DNA of 64,000 bases from Labedella populi. Its GTDB lineage: Bacteria; Actinomycetota; Actinomycetes; Actinomycetales; Microbacteriaceae. Within the stretch, counting starts at the first letter, position 1; every line of letters starts with the position of its first letter. Location: assembly GCF_004078655.1 (NCBI RefSeq), contig NZ_RZNC01000001.1, positions 806,001-870,000 on the forward strand, in the 5' to 3' direction. A model generated the notes under the pieces. The model saw nothing but the letters and a program-made list of their open reading frames with translations, made no database searches and had not been told where the DNA came from. Below, one piece after another: positions 8,314 through 18,090 of this stretch. Both the position numbers and the translations under genes were made by a program.

Positions 8314-9864
8314 ATGGTTGATCAACCCGTCATCCTCGAGATGCGATCCATCACGAAGGAGTTCCCCGGCGTCAAAGCGCTGTCGGACGTCTCCATCGCG
8401 GTGCGCGCCGGAGAGGTCCACGCCATTTGCGGCGAGAACGGCGCCGGCAAATCGACGCTCATGAAGGTGCTCTCGGGTGTGTACCCCTACGGCACCTACG
8501 AGGGCCAGATCGTCTACCAGACCGAAGAGGTCCGCTTCCGCGACATCCGCTCGAGCGAGGCCGCCGGAATCGTCATCATCCACCAGGAGCTCGCGCTCAT
8601 CCCGGAGCTGTCGATCACCGAGAACATCTTCCTCGGCAACGAGCCCGGCCGTGGGGGAGTGATCAACTGGAAGGAGGCGAAGAAGCGCGCCGTCCAGCTG
8701 CTCGCCCGTGTCGGCCTCCGTGACGACCCCGACACACTCATCAAGGACATCGGCGTCGGCAAGCAGCAGCTCGTCGAGATCGCGAAGGCCCTCAACAAGG
8801 ACGTCAAGCTCCTCATCCTCGACGAGCCGACCGCTGCTCTCAACGAGAACGACTCGCAGCACCTGCTCGACCTCATCGTGGGTCTCAAGGGCAAGGGCAT
8901 CGCGTCGATCATCATCTCCCACAAGCTCAACGAGATCGAGCAGATCGCGGACTCGATCACGATCATCCGCGACGGGAAGACGATCGAGACGCTCGATGTG
9001 CGGGGCGGCGACGTCAACGAGGACCGCATCATCCGCGGCATGGTCGGTCGCAGTCTCCAGTCGCGCTTCCCCGACCGTACGCCCCACGTCGGCGAGGTGT
9101 TCTTCGAAGTCAAGAACTGGACCGTGCAGCACCCCCTCGTCCCCGAGCGCCTCGTCTGCAAGAACGAGAGCTTCACCGTCCGCAAGGGCGAGATCGTCGG
9201 ATTCGCCGGGCTCATGGGCGCCGGTCGCACGGAGCTCGCGATGAGCATCTTCGGGCGCTCGTACGGCACGTTCGTCGAGGGCCAGGTGTTCAAGGACGGC
9301 AAGGAGATCCAACTCCGCAACGTGAGCGAGGCGATCGACCAGGGTCTCGCGTACGTGAGCGAGGACCGCAAGTCCCTCGGGCTCAACCTCCTCGACGACA
9401 TCAAGCGTTCCGTCGTCTCGGCGAAGCTCGGCAAGATCTCGCGCGGCCAGGTCGTCGACGATTTCAAGGAGCACGCGATCGCGGACGAGTACCGCAAGAG
9501 TCTGCGCATCAAGACGCCGACGGTCGACGAGGGCGTGTCGAAGCTCTCGGGAGGTAACCAGCAGAAGGTCGTCCTCGCGAAGTGGATGTTCACCGACCCC
9601 GACCTGCTCATCCTCGACGAGCCCACCCGCGGCATCGACGTCGGTGCGAAGTTCGAGATCTACGGCATCATCCAGCAGCTCGCGGCCCAGGGGAAGGGTG
9701 TCATCGTCATCTCCTCGGAGCTGCCCGAGCTGATCGGCCTCTCCGACCGGATCTACACGATCTTCGAGGGCCAGATCACCAACGAGTTCACGTCGGCGGA
9801 AGCCGAGCCGGAGATGCTCATGAAGAGCATGACCTCCACGAGCAAGAAAGCTGAAGCAGCATGA
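8314..9864 (+). CDS. mmsA: Multiple-monosaccharide ABC transporter, ATP-binding protein (GguA/MmsA)
   Basis: A 516-residue double ABC ATPase of the sugar CUT2 class. The first domain has Walker [10 protein letters not shown] near residues 40-48, Walker [16 protein letters not shown] and [11 protein letters not shown]. The second domain has [15 protein letters not shown] near residue 410 and the switch region [16 protein letters not shown]; as usual for CUT2 proteins, its Walker A is degenerate ([10 protein letters not shown]). The stop overlaps mmsB by ATGA. The complex would import galactose, glucose, xylose or arabinose-type sugars bound by ChvE. LacI-type control is expected from the operator at 8173. 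Confidence 0.95.
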   Translation: MVDQPVILEMRSITKEFPGVKALSDVSIAVRAGEVHAICGENGAGKSTLMKVLSGVYPYGTYEGQIVYQTEEVRFRDIRSSEAAGIVIIHQELALIPELSITENIFLGNEPGRGGVINWKEAKKRAVQLLARVGLRDDPDTLIKDIGVGKQQLVEIAKALNKDVKLLILDEPTAALNENDSQHLLDLIVGLKGKGIASIIISHKLNEIEQIADSITIIRDGKTIETLDVRGGDVNEDRIIRGMVGRSLQSRFPDRTPHVGEVFFEVKNWTVQHPLVPERLVCKNESFTVRKGEIVGFAGLMGAGRTELAMSIFGRSYGTFVEGQVFKDGKEIQLRNVSEAIDQGLAYVSEDRKSLGLNLLDDIKRSVVSAKLGKISRGQVVDDFKEHAIADEYRKSLRIKTPTVDEGVSKLSGGNQQKVVLAKWMFTDPDLLILDEPTRGIDVGAKFEIYGIIQQLAAQGKGVIVISSELPELIGLSDRIYTIFEGQITNEFTSAEAEPEMLMKSMTSTSKKAEAA

Positions 9865-11168
9865 GCGGATTCTCCGACGTCAAGAAGATCTTCGGGGGCG
9901 GCACGACGTCGACCGCCCGTCAGGCCGGCATCCTCCTGAGCCTCGTCGCCATCGTCCTGGTGTTCCAGTTCTGGACGAACGGTCTCACCCTGACACCCGG
10001 CAACCTCATCGCCGTCGTCAACCAGTACTCCTACATCCTGATCCTCGCGATCGGCATGGTGATGGTCATCATCGCCGGTCACATCGACCTGTCGGTCGGT
10101 TCGGTCGCGGCGTTCACGGGCATCATCGTCGCGAAGGCGATGGCGGACTTCGACCTCCCCTGGCCGCTCGCGATCGTCCTCGGCCTCGTCGTCGGAGCGC
10201 TCATCGGTGCATGGCAGGGCTTCTGGGTCGCGTACGTCGGAGTACCGGCGTTCATCGTGACACTCGCGGGCATGCTCATCTTCCGCGGCGGGAACCAGTA
10301 CATCGGCGCCGCGACCGCCGTCCCCGTCCCCGAGGGCTTCACGGTCATCGGTGCGGGGTACCTCCCCGAGATCGGCCCGGACACGGGATACAACAACCTC
10401 ACGCTCATCCTCGGCTTCCTCGCCGTGGTCGCCATCGCCTGGCGCGAGTGGCGCTCACGCCGCACGCAGGCCGAAATGGGCTCCGAGATGGTTCCGGTCT
10501 GGGTTTCCATCGCCCGCGTCGTCATCATCGGCGCCGTAGTGCTCTACGCGGCCTTCCTCTTCGCCGGCGGCCGCGTCGGGACGAGCTTCCCGGTCTCGGG
10601 CCTCATCCTCGTGGCGCTCGTCGTCGCATACTCGTTCCTCACTCGCAATACGATCATCGGTCGTCACATCTACGCGGTCGGCGGCAACTCCCACGCCGCC
10701 GAGCTGTCGGGCGTCAAGTCCAAGCGGGTCAACTTCTTCGTCATGATGAACATGTCGATCCTCGCCGGCCTCGCCGGCATGATCTTCATCGCACGGGCCG
10801 GAGCATCGGGCGGCCAGGACGGAAACGGCTGGGAGCTCGACGCCATCGCCGCCGCCTTCATCGGAGGCACGGCGGTCGCGGGCGGCGTCGGAACCGTCAT
10901 CGGCGCCATCATCGGCGGTCTCGTCATGGCCTTCCTCAACAACGGCCTCCAGCTCGTGGGCGCGGGAGCCGACCTCGTGCAGATCGTCAAGGGCCTCGTG
11001 CTCCTGCTCGCCGTCGCGATCGACGTCTACAACCGGTCGCAGGGCCGCTTCTCGATCATCGGCATCTTCCGGCCGAAGCGTCGCAACGGCCCCTCCGACC
11101 AGACCCCGACGCCGACGACGGGAACGCCCGACACGGCGAAGCCCGGCGCCGTGACCGTCAACAACTAG
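9861..11168 (+). CDS. mmsB: Multiple-monosaccharide ABC transporter, permease (GguB/MmsB)
   Basis: A 435-residue polytopic membrane protein of the BPD_transp_2 family. Typical stretches are [60 protein letters not shown] and [20 protein letters not shown]. It is longer than ribose-type permeases (about 320-340) because of an insert after [15 protein letters not shown] that is characteristic of the Ggu/Mms subgroup. The C-terminus is a hydrophilic Pro/Thr-rich tail. It overlaps mmsA by 4 bases, and chvE follows after 44 bp. Confidence 0.95.
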   Translation: MSGFSDVKKIFGGGTTSTARQAGILLSLVAIVLVFQFWTNGLTLTPGNLIAVVNQYSYILILAIGMVMVIIAGHIDLSVGSVAAFTGIIVAKAMADFDLPWPLAIVLGLVVGALIGAWQGFWVAYVGVPAFIVTLAGMLIFRGGNQYIGAATAVPVPEGFTVIGAGYLPEIGPDTGYNNLTLILGFLAVVAIAWREWRSRRTQAEMGSEMVPVWVSIARVVIIGAVVLYAAFLFAGGRVGTSFPVSGLILVALVVAYSFLTRNTIIGRHIYAVGGNSHAAELSGVKSKRVNFFVMMNMSILAGLAGMIFIARAGASGGQDGNGWELDAIAAAFIGGTAVAGGVGTVIGAIIGGLVMAFLNNGLQLVGAGADLVQIVKGLVLLLAVAIDVYNRSQGRFSIIGIFRPKRRNGPSDQTPTPTTGTPDTAKPGAVTVNN

Positions 11169-11212
11169 ACCTGTCCAATCCCCACCCTGAATCCCAAGAG
11201 AAAGTGAAAACA

Positions 11213-12316
11213 ATGCGCAGAACAGCACTCGCAACCGTGGCCCTGGCCTCGGCTGCTGCGCTCGTCCTCGCCGGCTGCTCCAGCCGGACAGCTGACGAGA
11301 CGGCTGGCGGAAGCGGCGAAGAAGCCGGCTTCGCAGCGGACTCCCTCGTCGGTGTCGCCCTCCCGGCGAAGACCTCCGAGAACTGGGTCCTCGCGGGCGA
11401 CCTCTTCACCGAGGGCCTCGCGGACGCGGGCTTCGAGTCCGACGTCCAGTACGCGGCGGCGAGCGGCACAGTCGCCGATCAGCAGTCGCAGATCCAGTCG
11501 ATGGTGACGAAGGGCGCGAAGGTCATCATCATCGGTGCGGCCGACGGCTCGCAGCTCGGCACGCAGGTCGCCGCGGCCAAGGAGGCCGGTGCCACCGTCA
11601 TCGCGTACGACCGCCTCATCCTCAACACGGAAGACCTCGACTACTACGTCGCGTACGACAACGCCGAGGTGGGTCGTCTCCAGGGCCAGGCCCTGCTCGA
11701 CGGCATGGCCGCGAAGGGCGAGGGTCCGTACACGATCGAGCTGTTCTCCGGCTCGCCCGACGACGCCAACTCCGCCGTGTTCTTCAACGGCGCCATGGAG
11801 GTACTCCAGCCCGCGATCGACAGCGGCGACGTCGTCGTCGGTTCCGGTCAGACGGACATCCAGCAGACCGCCACGCAGGGCTGGGAGGCCGAGAACGCCC
11901 AGAGCCGCATGGACTCGCTCCTCACGAGCACCTACACAGGTGACACGCAGCTCGACGGCGTCCTCTCCCCGAACGACAACCTCGCGCGGGCGATCATCAC
12001 GTCCGTCAAGGGTGCCGGTAAGGACATCCCGGTCGTGACCGGTCAGGACTCCGAGGTCGAGTCGGTCAAGTCGATCATGGCGGGCGAGCAGTACTCGACC
12101 ATCAACAAGGACACTCGCGCCCTTGTCGCGAAGGCCATCGAGATGGCCGAGCAGCTCCAGAAGGGCGAGGACGTCGACGTCAACGACGAGGAGTCGTACG
12201 ACAACGGCTCGAAGATCGTGCCGGCATTCCTGCTTCCCCCGGTCATCGTGACGAAGGAGAACGCGGCCGAGGCCTACGCGAACGACCCGACTCTCGGGCC
12301 GATCGCCGAAGGCTGA
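11213..12316 (+). CDS. chvE: Multiple-monosaccharide ABC transporter, substrate-binding lipoprotein
   Basis: A 367-residue binding protein with a lipoprotein signal: a basic start, hydrophobic core and lipobox LAGC with Cys22, then a Ser/Gly/Glu linker. The mature part is a type-I periplasmic-binding fold (VGVALPAKTSENWVLAGDLF, SQIQSMVTKGAKVIIIGAAD, VIAYDRLILNTEDLDYYVAY). The last segment includes VVTGQDSEVESVKSIMAGEQ and the TLGPIAEG end. It is the third gene of the mms operon and is followed by a strong terminator. Family members bind aldoses such as glucose, galactose, arabinose or xylose; the exact ligand is unknown. Confidence 0.95.
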   Translation: MRRTALATVALASAAALVLAGCSSRTADETAGGSGEEAGFAADSLVGVALPAKTSENWVLAGDLFTEGLADAGFESDVQYAAASGTVADQQSQIQSMVTKGAKVIIIGAADGSQLGTQVAAAKEAGATVIAYDRLILNTEDLDYYVAYDNAEVGRLQGQALLDGMAAKGEGPYTIELFSGSPDDANSAVFFNGAMEVLQPAIDSGDVVVGSGQTDIQQTATQGWEAENAQSRMDSLLTSTYTGDTQLDGVLSPNDNLARAIITSVKGAGKDIPVVTGQDSEVESVKSIMAGEQYSTINKDTRALVAKAIEMAEQLQKGEDVDVNDEESYDNGSKIVPAFLLPPVIVTKENAAEAYANDPTLGPIAEG

Positions 12317-12356
12317 TCACTGCGGCAACACCCGTAATACCAGCTACACGCGCTCC

Positions 12357-12392
12357 AGGACGGGCGGACCGGATCTCCGGCCCGCCCGTCCT
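12357..12392 (+). terminator. Intrinsic terminator after chvE
   Basis: AGGACGGGCGG (12357-12367) pairs with CCGCCCGTCCT around a short GG-ATCT-CC loop region. The stem is very GC-rich and is followed by TGTTGT rather than a long T-tract, as is usual in high-GC actinobacteria. Confidence 0.7.
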
Positions 12393-12503
12393 GTGTTGTC
12401 CACAGGCATGTGGTCCCGTTGGGGCGCTCTGTCCTCCTGCTGGGGCACAATCGGGGTGCGCGTCGATCATCCGTCGTGCGTCACCTTGGGGGAGGGACGA
12501 ACC

Positions 12504-15500
12504 ATGCATTCTCGTGCGCAATCATTCGACAGGCCGGACGGCAGACCGAGTGCTCGTCCACGACGCGGGTCATCACTCTCCGCTGTGATTCGTCGGCGTC
12601 GCGCGACCGTCGTCCTGACGGTCGGCGCTGTTCTCCTGGCATCGGTCCTGTCCGCGTCGGTCGTCCCGAGCGACACAGCCCGAGCCGAGGCTGCTCCCGT
12701 GGATCCGTCAGCGGCGGCGACTCCGCCCACGGTCACGGCGGATCTCCTTCCGGCCCCGCAGATCGGCGACGGCAGTACGGGAAGCGTCGGCGACGCCGTG
12801 AAGTCCGGCGTCGTCCGCGACCAGGTGGTCGTCAGCGACACGGTGTTCGTGGGCGGCGCCTTCACGAAAGCGCGGCCCTTCGGCGCGGGAGTCGGCAAGA
12901 GCGTCGTCGCACGCACACATCTCCTCTCGTACGACCTGAAGTCGGGTGTGCTCTCGGACTTCGCTCCCACGTTCAACGCCCAAGTGCGTGCGGTTGCGGC
13001 ATCCCCCGACGGTGCGCGGCTCTATGTCGGCGGCGACTTCACCATCGTGAACGGCCAGAAGCGCTCCCGGCTCGCCGCGTTCGACGTCGCGACAGGGGCA
13101 CTCATCGGTTCGTTCACGCCCGTCGTCAACAAGTCGGTGTCCGCGATCGCGGTCACGGCCACCGCGGTCTACGTCGGAGGCGGTTTCACCACGGCGGCCG
13201 GCGATGGCCGCAGCCGATCGGCCGCCTTCGCTCCGACGACCGGCACGCTTCTGCCGTGGAATCCGGGTACGACCGGCGGTGACGTCAAATCGATCGTCGT
13301 CGCGGCCGGGGGCGAACGCGTCGTCCTCGGCGGCGTGTTCCAGTCGCTCGCCGGGGGAGCGCGCGAGGCCCTCGGCATGGCGTCCGTCACTCCCGATACG
13401 GGGGCGGCGCAGCCCTGGGCCGTCGGATCGGTCATCCGCAACGGCGAGCAGCAAAAGTCCGGCATCCTGAGCCTCGCGACGAGTGGCGATTCCGTGTACG
13501 GCACCGGTTACGCCACAGGAACGGGCAATTTCGAAGGAACGTTCAAGGTACGTGCATCCGACGGGGCGATCGAGTGGATCGAGGACTGCCGTGGCGACAC
13601 CTACTCGGTGCAGCCCGTCGGACGGGTCGTGTACACGGCCGGTCACGCTCACGACTGCTCCAACGCGGGTTCCTTCGGCGGCTACGTGGAACCCGAGCGC
13701 TACTATCGGGCCATCGCCTTCTCCGACGCCGCCACGGGGACGGTGCTCGACCGGCAGACGGAGTTCTGGAGCCACGCCGGCCACCCCTCGCCCTCGTTGC
13801 TGCACTGGTTCCCGGCGATGGACACCGGTGCCTTCACAGGCGCGAACCAGGGACCGTGGGACGTCACCACCGGGGGTGGCTACGTCCTGTACGGAGGCGA
13901 ATTCCGCTCGGTCAACGGCGTGAAGCAGACGGGACTCGCGCGTTTCGCCGTCGTTCCCGAGGCCGAGCGGAAGAATCCCCCGACGCTGTCGGGAGCCGCC
14001 ATGACCCCCGTCCTCGAGGCCTTCCAGGGCACGGGTGTCACGCTCTCGTGGGCAGCCAATCACGATCGGGACAACTCGCGGTTGCGCTACGAGGTCATCA
14101 GGGACGGCGATCTCGAGAACCCGGTCTTCGGCACGGGCTGGATCGAATCGACGTTCTGGCAGCGGCCCGAGATTCGGGGCGTCGACGGAGGGCTCGACCC
14201 CGGGGCGTCCTATTCGTATCGGATCCGCACCGTCGACCCCGACGGCAACGCCACTCTCAGCAGCGCGGTGAGCTACACCGCGAGCGCTGGTGTCCTCGGA
14301 GCGATCACCGACTACGACCGTCAGGTGCTCAGCGACGCTCCGACGGCGTATTGGCCGCTCAACGAGACGGCCGGTGACGTCGGGTACGACTGGGCGGGCT
14401 CGAACCATCTGACCGCCGTGCCCCGTCGAGTCGTCGGGATCGAGTCGGTGCCGGGGGGACGCGCGGGGGACTTCGATGGGACCGACGACTTCGCCGTGCA
14501 GAGCGACGCGGTGTCGGCACCGCAGGTGTACTCCGCGGAGGCGTGGTTCTCGACCACGAGCACGAAGGGCGGTCAGATCGTGGGTTTCGCACACACCCGC
14601 GATGCCGTCAACGCGGCGCATGACCGACACGTCTATCTCACCGACGACGGGCGGGTGGTCTTCGGCGTCTGGACCGACAACGCCCAGACTGTCGTCTCGC
14701 CACCGGGTCTCAACGACGGCGGGTGGCATCATGTCGTGGTGACCCTCGGGCCCTCCGGGCTTCGACTCTTCCTCGACGGAGCACTCGTCGGATCGAGAGC
14801 GGGCGACATCACAGCAGGTGTTTTCGAGGGCTACTGGAACGTCGGCGGAAACACGGTCGCGGGGTGGCCCGGGGCGCCGTCGAGCGACTTCGTCGACGGT
14901 GCCATCGACAACATCGCTCTCTACCCCGTGGTCTTGTCGCCCGCGGCGGTCGCCGCGCACTTCGACGCGGCCACGTCGGGCACGGAGCCGGTACCCGAAC
15001 CGGAGCCGACGCCGACGCCGGAACCCGAGTCTCCGACGGTGATCGCGCGTGACGGCTTCGAGCGTTCCACATCGAGTGGGTGGGGCACGGCCGAATCCGG
15101 TGGAAGCTGGTCGGTGCCGGGCTCGGGGGTGAGCGTGGGCTCGGGAGCCGGTGTCCTACGACTCGCTCCCACGGAGCAACGCACCGCGATCCTCGGCGCC
15201 GTCTCCGCGCCGGCCACCGATACGCGGATGACCTTCCGTCTCGATCAGGCCCCCGGCACCTCGCCGCACTACGTGAGTGTCATCGGCCGCGCTATCGGAT
15301 CCGAGCGCTACACGGCCCGCGTCATCCTCGAACCGACGAAGTCGCGGATCGACATCCAGGCGTCCGGCGTGACGCTCGCAACCGTGGGCATCGCGTCATC
15401 GGCCTATGCGCCCGGCGAGAGCATCACCCTCCGATTCGAGGTCACGGGCACCGCGCCGACGACGCTCCGCGCCAAGGCGTGGACGGGAACGGCGGAACCC

Positions 15501-15635
15501 GACGCGTGGCAGCTCACGAGAACCGACTCGAAGGCCGCGCTCCAGGCTCCCGGAAGTGTCGGGATGATGTTCTACGCGGGACGACCGACCACCACGACTC
15601 TGTCCGTGACCGACTACGTCGTTGTGCGTCCGTGA
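12504..15635 (+). CDS. Large secreted protein: beta-propeller, Fn3-like, LamG and C-terminal lectin-like domains
   Basis: A 1043-residue exported protein. Residues about 1-55 form a long basic leader (RRRRATVVLTVGAVLLASV) ending in an Ala-rich cleavage region. Residues about 70-480 contain repeated VYVGGGFTT / LYVGGDFTI / GGAFTKA blades typical of a delta-60-type beta-propeller. A fibronectin-III-like stretch follows, then a LamG/concanavalin domain (AYWPLNETAGDVGYDWAG, GGWHHVVVTLG, LRLFLDGALVG). A Pro-Glu-Thr linker leads to a last jelly-roll-like domain. The ATG at 12504 has GGGGGAGGGA upstream. Similar proteins in actinobacteria are presumed cell-surface or polysaccharide-binding; no enzymatic motif was seen. 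There is no LPXTG or membrane anchor at the C-terminus. Confidence 0.8.
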   Translation: MHSRAQSFDRPDGRPSARPRRGSSLSAVIRRRRATVVLTVGAVLLASVLSASVVPSDTARAEAAPVDPSAAATPPTVTADLLPAPQIGDGSTGSVGDAVKSGVVRDQVVVSDTVFVGGAFTKARPFGAGVGKSVVARTHLLSYDLKSGVLSDFAPTFNAQVRAVAASPDGARLYVGGDFTIVNGQKRSRLAAFDVATGALIGSFTPVVNKSVSAIAVTATAVYVGGGFTTAAGDGRSRSAAFAPTTGTLLPWNPGTTGGDVKSIVVAAGGERVVLGGVFQSLAGGAREALGMASVTPDTGAAQPWAVGSVIRNGEQQKSGILSLATSGDSVYGTGYATGTGNFEGTFKVRASDGAIEWIEDCRGDTYSVQPVGRVVYTAGHAHDCSNAGSFGGYVEPERYYRAIAFSDAATGTVLDRQTEFWSHAGHPSPSLLHWFPAMDTGAFTGANQGPWDVTTGGGYVLYGGEFRSVNGVKQTGLARFAVVPEAERKNPPTLSGAAMTPVLEAFQGTGVTLSWAANHDRDNSRLRYEVIRDGDLENPVFGTGWIESTFWQRPEIRGVDGGLDPGASYSYRIRTVDPDGNATLSSAVSYTASAGVLGAITDYDRQVLSDAPTAYWPLNETAGDVGYDWAGSNHLTAVPRRVVGIESVPGGRAGDFDGTDDFAVQSDAVSAPQVYSAEAWFSTTSTKGGQIVGFAHTRDAVNAAHDRHVYLTDDGRVVFGVWTDNAQTVVSPPGLNDGGWHHVVVTLGPSGLRLFLDGALVGSRAGDITAGVFEGYWNVGGNTVAGWPGAPSSDFVDGAIDNIALYPVVLSPAAVAAHFDAATSGTEPVPEPEPTPTPEPESPTVIARDGFERSTSSGWGTAESGGSWSVPGSGVSVGSGAGVLRLAPTEQRTAILGAVSAPATDTRMTFRLDQAPGTSPHYVSVIGRAIGSERYTARVILEPTKSRIDIQASGVTLATVGIASSAYAPGESITLRFEVTGTAPTTLRAKAWTGTAEPDAWQLTRTDSKAALQAPGSVGMMFYAGRPTTTTLSVTDYVVVRP

Positions 15636-15662
15636 GCCCCCCAGTCACGAGCCAACGCTGAA

Positions 15663-15700
15663 GCCCTGCGCCGCGACCACACCGGGCCGCGGCGCAGGGC
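15663..15700. terminator. Bidirectional terminator between convergent genes
   Basis: Arms 15663-15675 and 15688-15700 are perfect 13-bp inverted repeats (GCCCTGCGCCGCG / CGCGGCGCAGGGC) with a 12-nt loop. They lie between the stops of the propeller/LamG gene and the minus-strand debranching gene. Confidence 0.8.
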
Positions 15701-15707
15701 CTGCCGC

Positions 15708-17651
15708 TCAGGACGTGACGGCCGTCTGCACCGCGAACGCTGCGGCCGCCGACCAGGCCTGCGGTCGGCAGGCTGCCGGGTAAGGCGTCGGCGAGGAGAA
15801 TTCGTCGGCGGCGTCGCCCGAGTACAGCTCCGGCATACGGAACGAGAACCGCTCCGCCGCCGTCAGCAAGCCCTCGGACAAGACCCGCGCCTGCTCGAGG
15901 TGCCCGGACCGCACGAGTCCCGCGATCGCGATCGCCGTGTCGTGCGTCCACACGCTTCCGCCGTGATAGCTCAGCGGCCAATACCCGGCGGCTTCGGTCG
16001 ACAGCGTCCGGAGACCGAAGCCCGACGACATCGAGGGGCCGATGAGCAGCGTCGCGACCGTGCCTTCCTCCTCCGCGTCGAGGATGCCGGTTCCGAGGAG
16101 ATGCCCGATGTTGCTCGTGAGCGAGTCGACCGGACGCTTGTGCGCATCGAGCGCGACGGCCGGGTAGCGGCCCTCCGGGGTCTCGACCCAGTAGGCCTCC
16201 GCGAAGCGCCGCTTCAGGTCGGCCGCCCAGGAGCGGAGCGCCTGGGTGTCGTCGCGGCCGTCGCCGAGAGCTTCGAGAAGTCGAGCGCCCGCCATGACGG
16301 CCTCGTACGCATACCCCTGCACCTCGCAGAGCGCGATCGGGCCTTCGGCGAGGCGGCCATCCCGCCACTGGATCGAGTCACCGGAGTCCTTCCAGCCCTG
16401 GTTCGCGAGACCGTGACCCGTGAGATCGACGTAGTCGAGGAACCCGTCGCCGTCATTGTCCCCCGGCTGGATGATCCAGTCGAGACAGCCGCGCAGCGTG
16501 GGGAGCAGCTCCGTGACGGCGAGTTCCGACATCCCGGCGGCGTACGCGTCGGCGAGCAACGTGACCCAGAGGGCGGTCGCGTCGACGGTGCCGTAATACA
16601 CGGGCGGAAGCGTGACCCCTTCGCCCGGGATGGTGAGAGGCGCCGACCGCAACTCGTGCATGATCTTCCCCGGCTGCTCCGCCGACTCCGGATCGTGGGC
16701 GATCCCCTGCAATCGTGCGAGGATACGGAGCGTCGACGCGGCGATGTCCGTCGTCACCGGCAGGAGGAGGCGAGCCGCCCAGATCGAGTCACGGCCGAAG
16801 AGCGTGAAGAACCACGGGGCGCCGGCGGCCAGGAACTCGTCGTCGGGATGGTCGGGGAGCGCGAGGCGGAGAGCGTCGAGGTCCGCCAGGGCGGCAGCGA
16901 CCCAACGGGCCACACGCGGATCCGACGTCGTGCCCTCGGGAGCACGCCAGGACACCTCCCCTCGGGGCGCCACGACGACGAGGGACTCGTCGGTGATCGC
17001 GACGCAGAGCTCCCGTGATTCGGACGCGTGCGGCGGAACGTCGAGCGGCCAGGAGACGCGCACCTTGCCGTCGGCCGTGGAGACCACGGCGCCCGGAGCC
17101 GTCACCCGCAGAGTGACCGATCCGCTCGAAATCACGATGCCGTCCTCTATCGGCTCACCGCTCCACTCGGCGCCGTCCACGATCCCCGCCTTGAGGCTCG
17201 ACATCGTCGAGAAGTCCGGCGACAGCTCGACCACGAGGGATGTCTCGATCGTGTGGTCCACGCCCGACGAGAGCGTGAGGCGCTCGACGACCGATCCGGC
17301 CGAGACATCGCGTCGTCGCTCGAGGCGCACCCGAGGATCCGCGCCGCCGTGACCATCGATCTCGCGCACGAGCGACACGAAGGTCGCCCCCGTCGCTCCC
17401 CGCGGTGCGACGCTCACGGCCTCCGGGTCCGTGTCGCCGACACGGACCCGGAGGCCCGCCGCGACCCGCGTGTCGCCATGGTAGATCCCGTGGATGACCG
17501 TCGCCCCGATGTCACCGTCCTCCGCCGACCACGCCTGGGTGGGGGCGCGCAAGACGACGACCGAGTCGTGGAGGAGCGGCTGGAGGGGACGGACGGCCGG
17601 CTCATCGTCCCCGGGTCGCGTCGTCTCACTCGTCGGATTCGTACTCGTCAT
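15708..17651 (-). CDS. Glycogen-debranching-type enzyme (amylo-alpha-1,6-glucosidase family)
   Basis: A 647-residue cytosolic protein with no signal peptide. The N-terminal beta-sandwich of about 250 residues (LLHDSVVVLRAPTQAWSAED, GIYHGDTRVAAGLRV) is the glycogen-debranching N-terminal domain. The C-terminal (alpha/alpha)6 barrel has WFFTLFGRDSIWAARLLLPV, NQGWKDSGDSIQWRDG, CEVQGYAYEA and SNIGHLLGTGIL. In actinobacteria this family often sits at the end of carbohydrate ABC-transporter operons and trims imported oligosaccharides. Here the upstream position holds only what looks like the decayed tail of a permease (17656-17976). The ATG at 17651 follows the stop of that relic by 4 nt. Confidence 0.85.
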   Translation of the reverse strand: MTSTNPTSETTRPGDDEPAVRPLQPLLHDSVVVLRAPTQAWSAEDGDIGATVIHGIYHGDTRVAAGLRVRVGDTDPEAVSVAPRGATGATFVSLVREIDGHGGADPRVRLERRRDVSAGSVVERLTLSSGVDHTIETSLVVELSPDFSTMSSLKAGIVDGAEWSGEPIEDGIVISSGSVTLRVTAPGAVVSTADGKVRVSWPLDVPPHASESRELCVAITDESLVVVAPRGEVSWRAPEGTTSDPRVARWVAAALADLDALRLALPDHPDDEFLAAGAPWFFTLFGRDSIWAARLLLPVTTDIAASTLRILARLQGIAHDPESAEQPGKIMHELRSAPLTIPGEGVTLPPVYYGTVDATALWVTLLADAYAAGMSELAVTELLPTLRGCLDWIIQPGDNDGDGFLDYVDLTGHGLANQGWKDSGDSIQWRDGRLAEGPIALCEVQGYAYEAVMAGARLLEALGDGRDDTQALRSWAADLKRRFAEAYWVETPEGRYPAVALDAHKRPVDSLTSNIGHLLGTGILDAEEEGTVATLLIGPSMSSGFGLRTLSTEAAGYWPLSYHGGSVWTHDTAIAIAGLVRSGHLEQARVLSEGLLTAAERFSFRMPELYSGDAADEFSSPTPYPAACRPQAWSAAAAFAVQTAVTS

Positions 17652-17655
17652 TCCG

Positions 17656-17976
17656 TCACGGCCCCTTCACTGGCGTTCCTGATTCGACGTGGAGGATGAA
17701 GAACTTCACGGCAACGGAGATCATCATGATCGCCGCCGGAGCGAGTTGCAACGGATACGGCGTCCCCTCACCCAACTGACCGGACGCGAGCGACGCGACG
17801 CCCTTGCGGGGCGTGGTGAGCTCTGCGTCGCCACGATGGAGTGCGACAACTCGTTCCAGGACCGGGAGGACGTCGCCGCGGGCGCCCTCGACCTGCTCAT
17901 GGGCCCACGGAACCGGCGTCGACCGGTCCGTCACGGGCGCGTCCGCAGGTGACGTCCTCGTGGAGCCGCGCCTCAT
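17656..17976 (-). pseudogene. Possible decayed C-terminus of a carbohydrate ABC permease
   Basis: An open frame on the minus strand ends 4 nt before the debranching gene. Its last 55 codons read like a MalG-type permease tail: TTPRKGVASLASGQLGEG, then PLQLAPAAIMMISVAVKFFI and a short end GTPVKGP, compared with the family pattern of a xxLxxGQ segment, a last helix and GAVKG. The upstream part, with VEGARGDVLPVLERVV, may echo the EAA loop, but most of the protein (six helices) is absent. Family knowledge suggests permease-permease-debranching operons, so this may be a deletion relic. Chance resemblance is possible. Confidence 0.35.
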
Positions 17977-18026
17977 CGTGAGGGGATGACGGCGGCGTTA
18001 TGCTGAGCGTGTGGGACACCGTCGGT

Positions 18027-18051
18027 CCCGATCGGATCCGGTCCGATCGGG
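18027..18051 (+). repeat. Perfect inverted repeat in the uspA leader
   Basis: CCCGATCGGA (18027-18036) and TCCGATCGGG (18042-18051) flank a TCCGG loop, 40 nt before the uspA start. It could be a regulator-binding site or an mRNA hairpin. It does not look like the fluoride riboswitch despite the downstream crcB genes. Confidence 0.5.
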
Positions 18052-18090
18052 GGACTGCCGCAAGCGGAGTCACAGGAGGAGGCTGAGGTC

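Noticed and set aside
17940-18090. Fluoride riboswitch upstream of uspA-crcB-crcB
   Set aside because: The conserved pseudoknot elements of the crcB motif could not be matched; only a simple perfect hairpin is visible.
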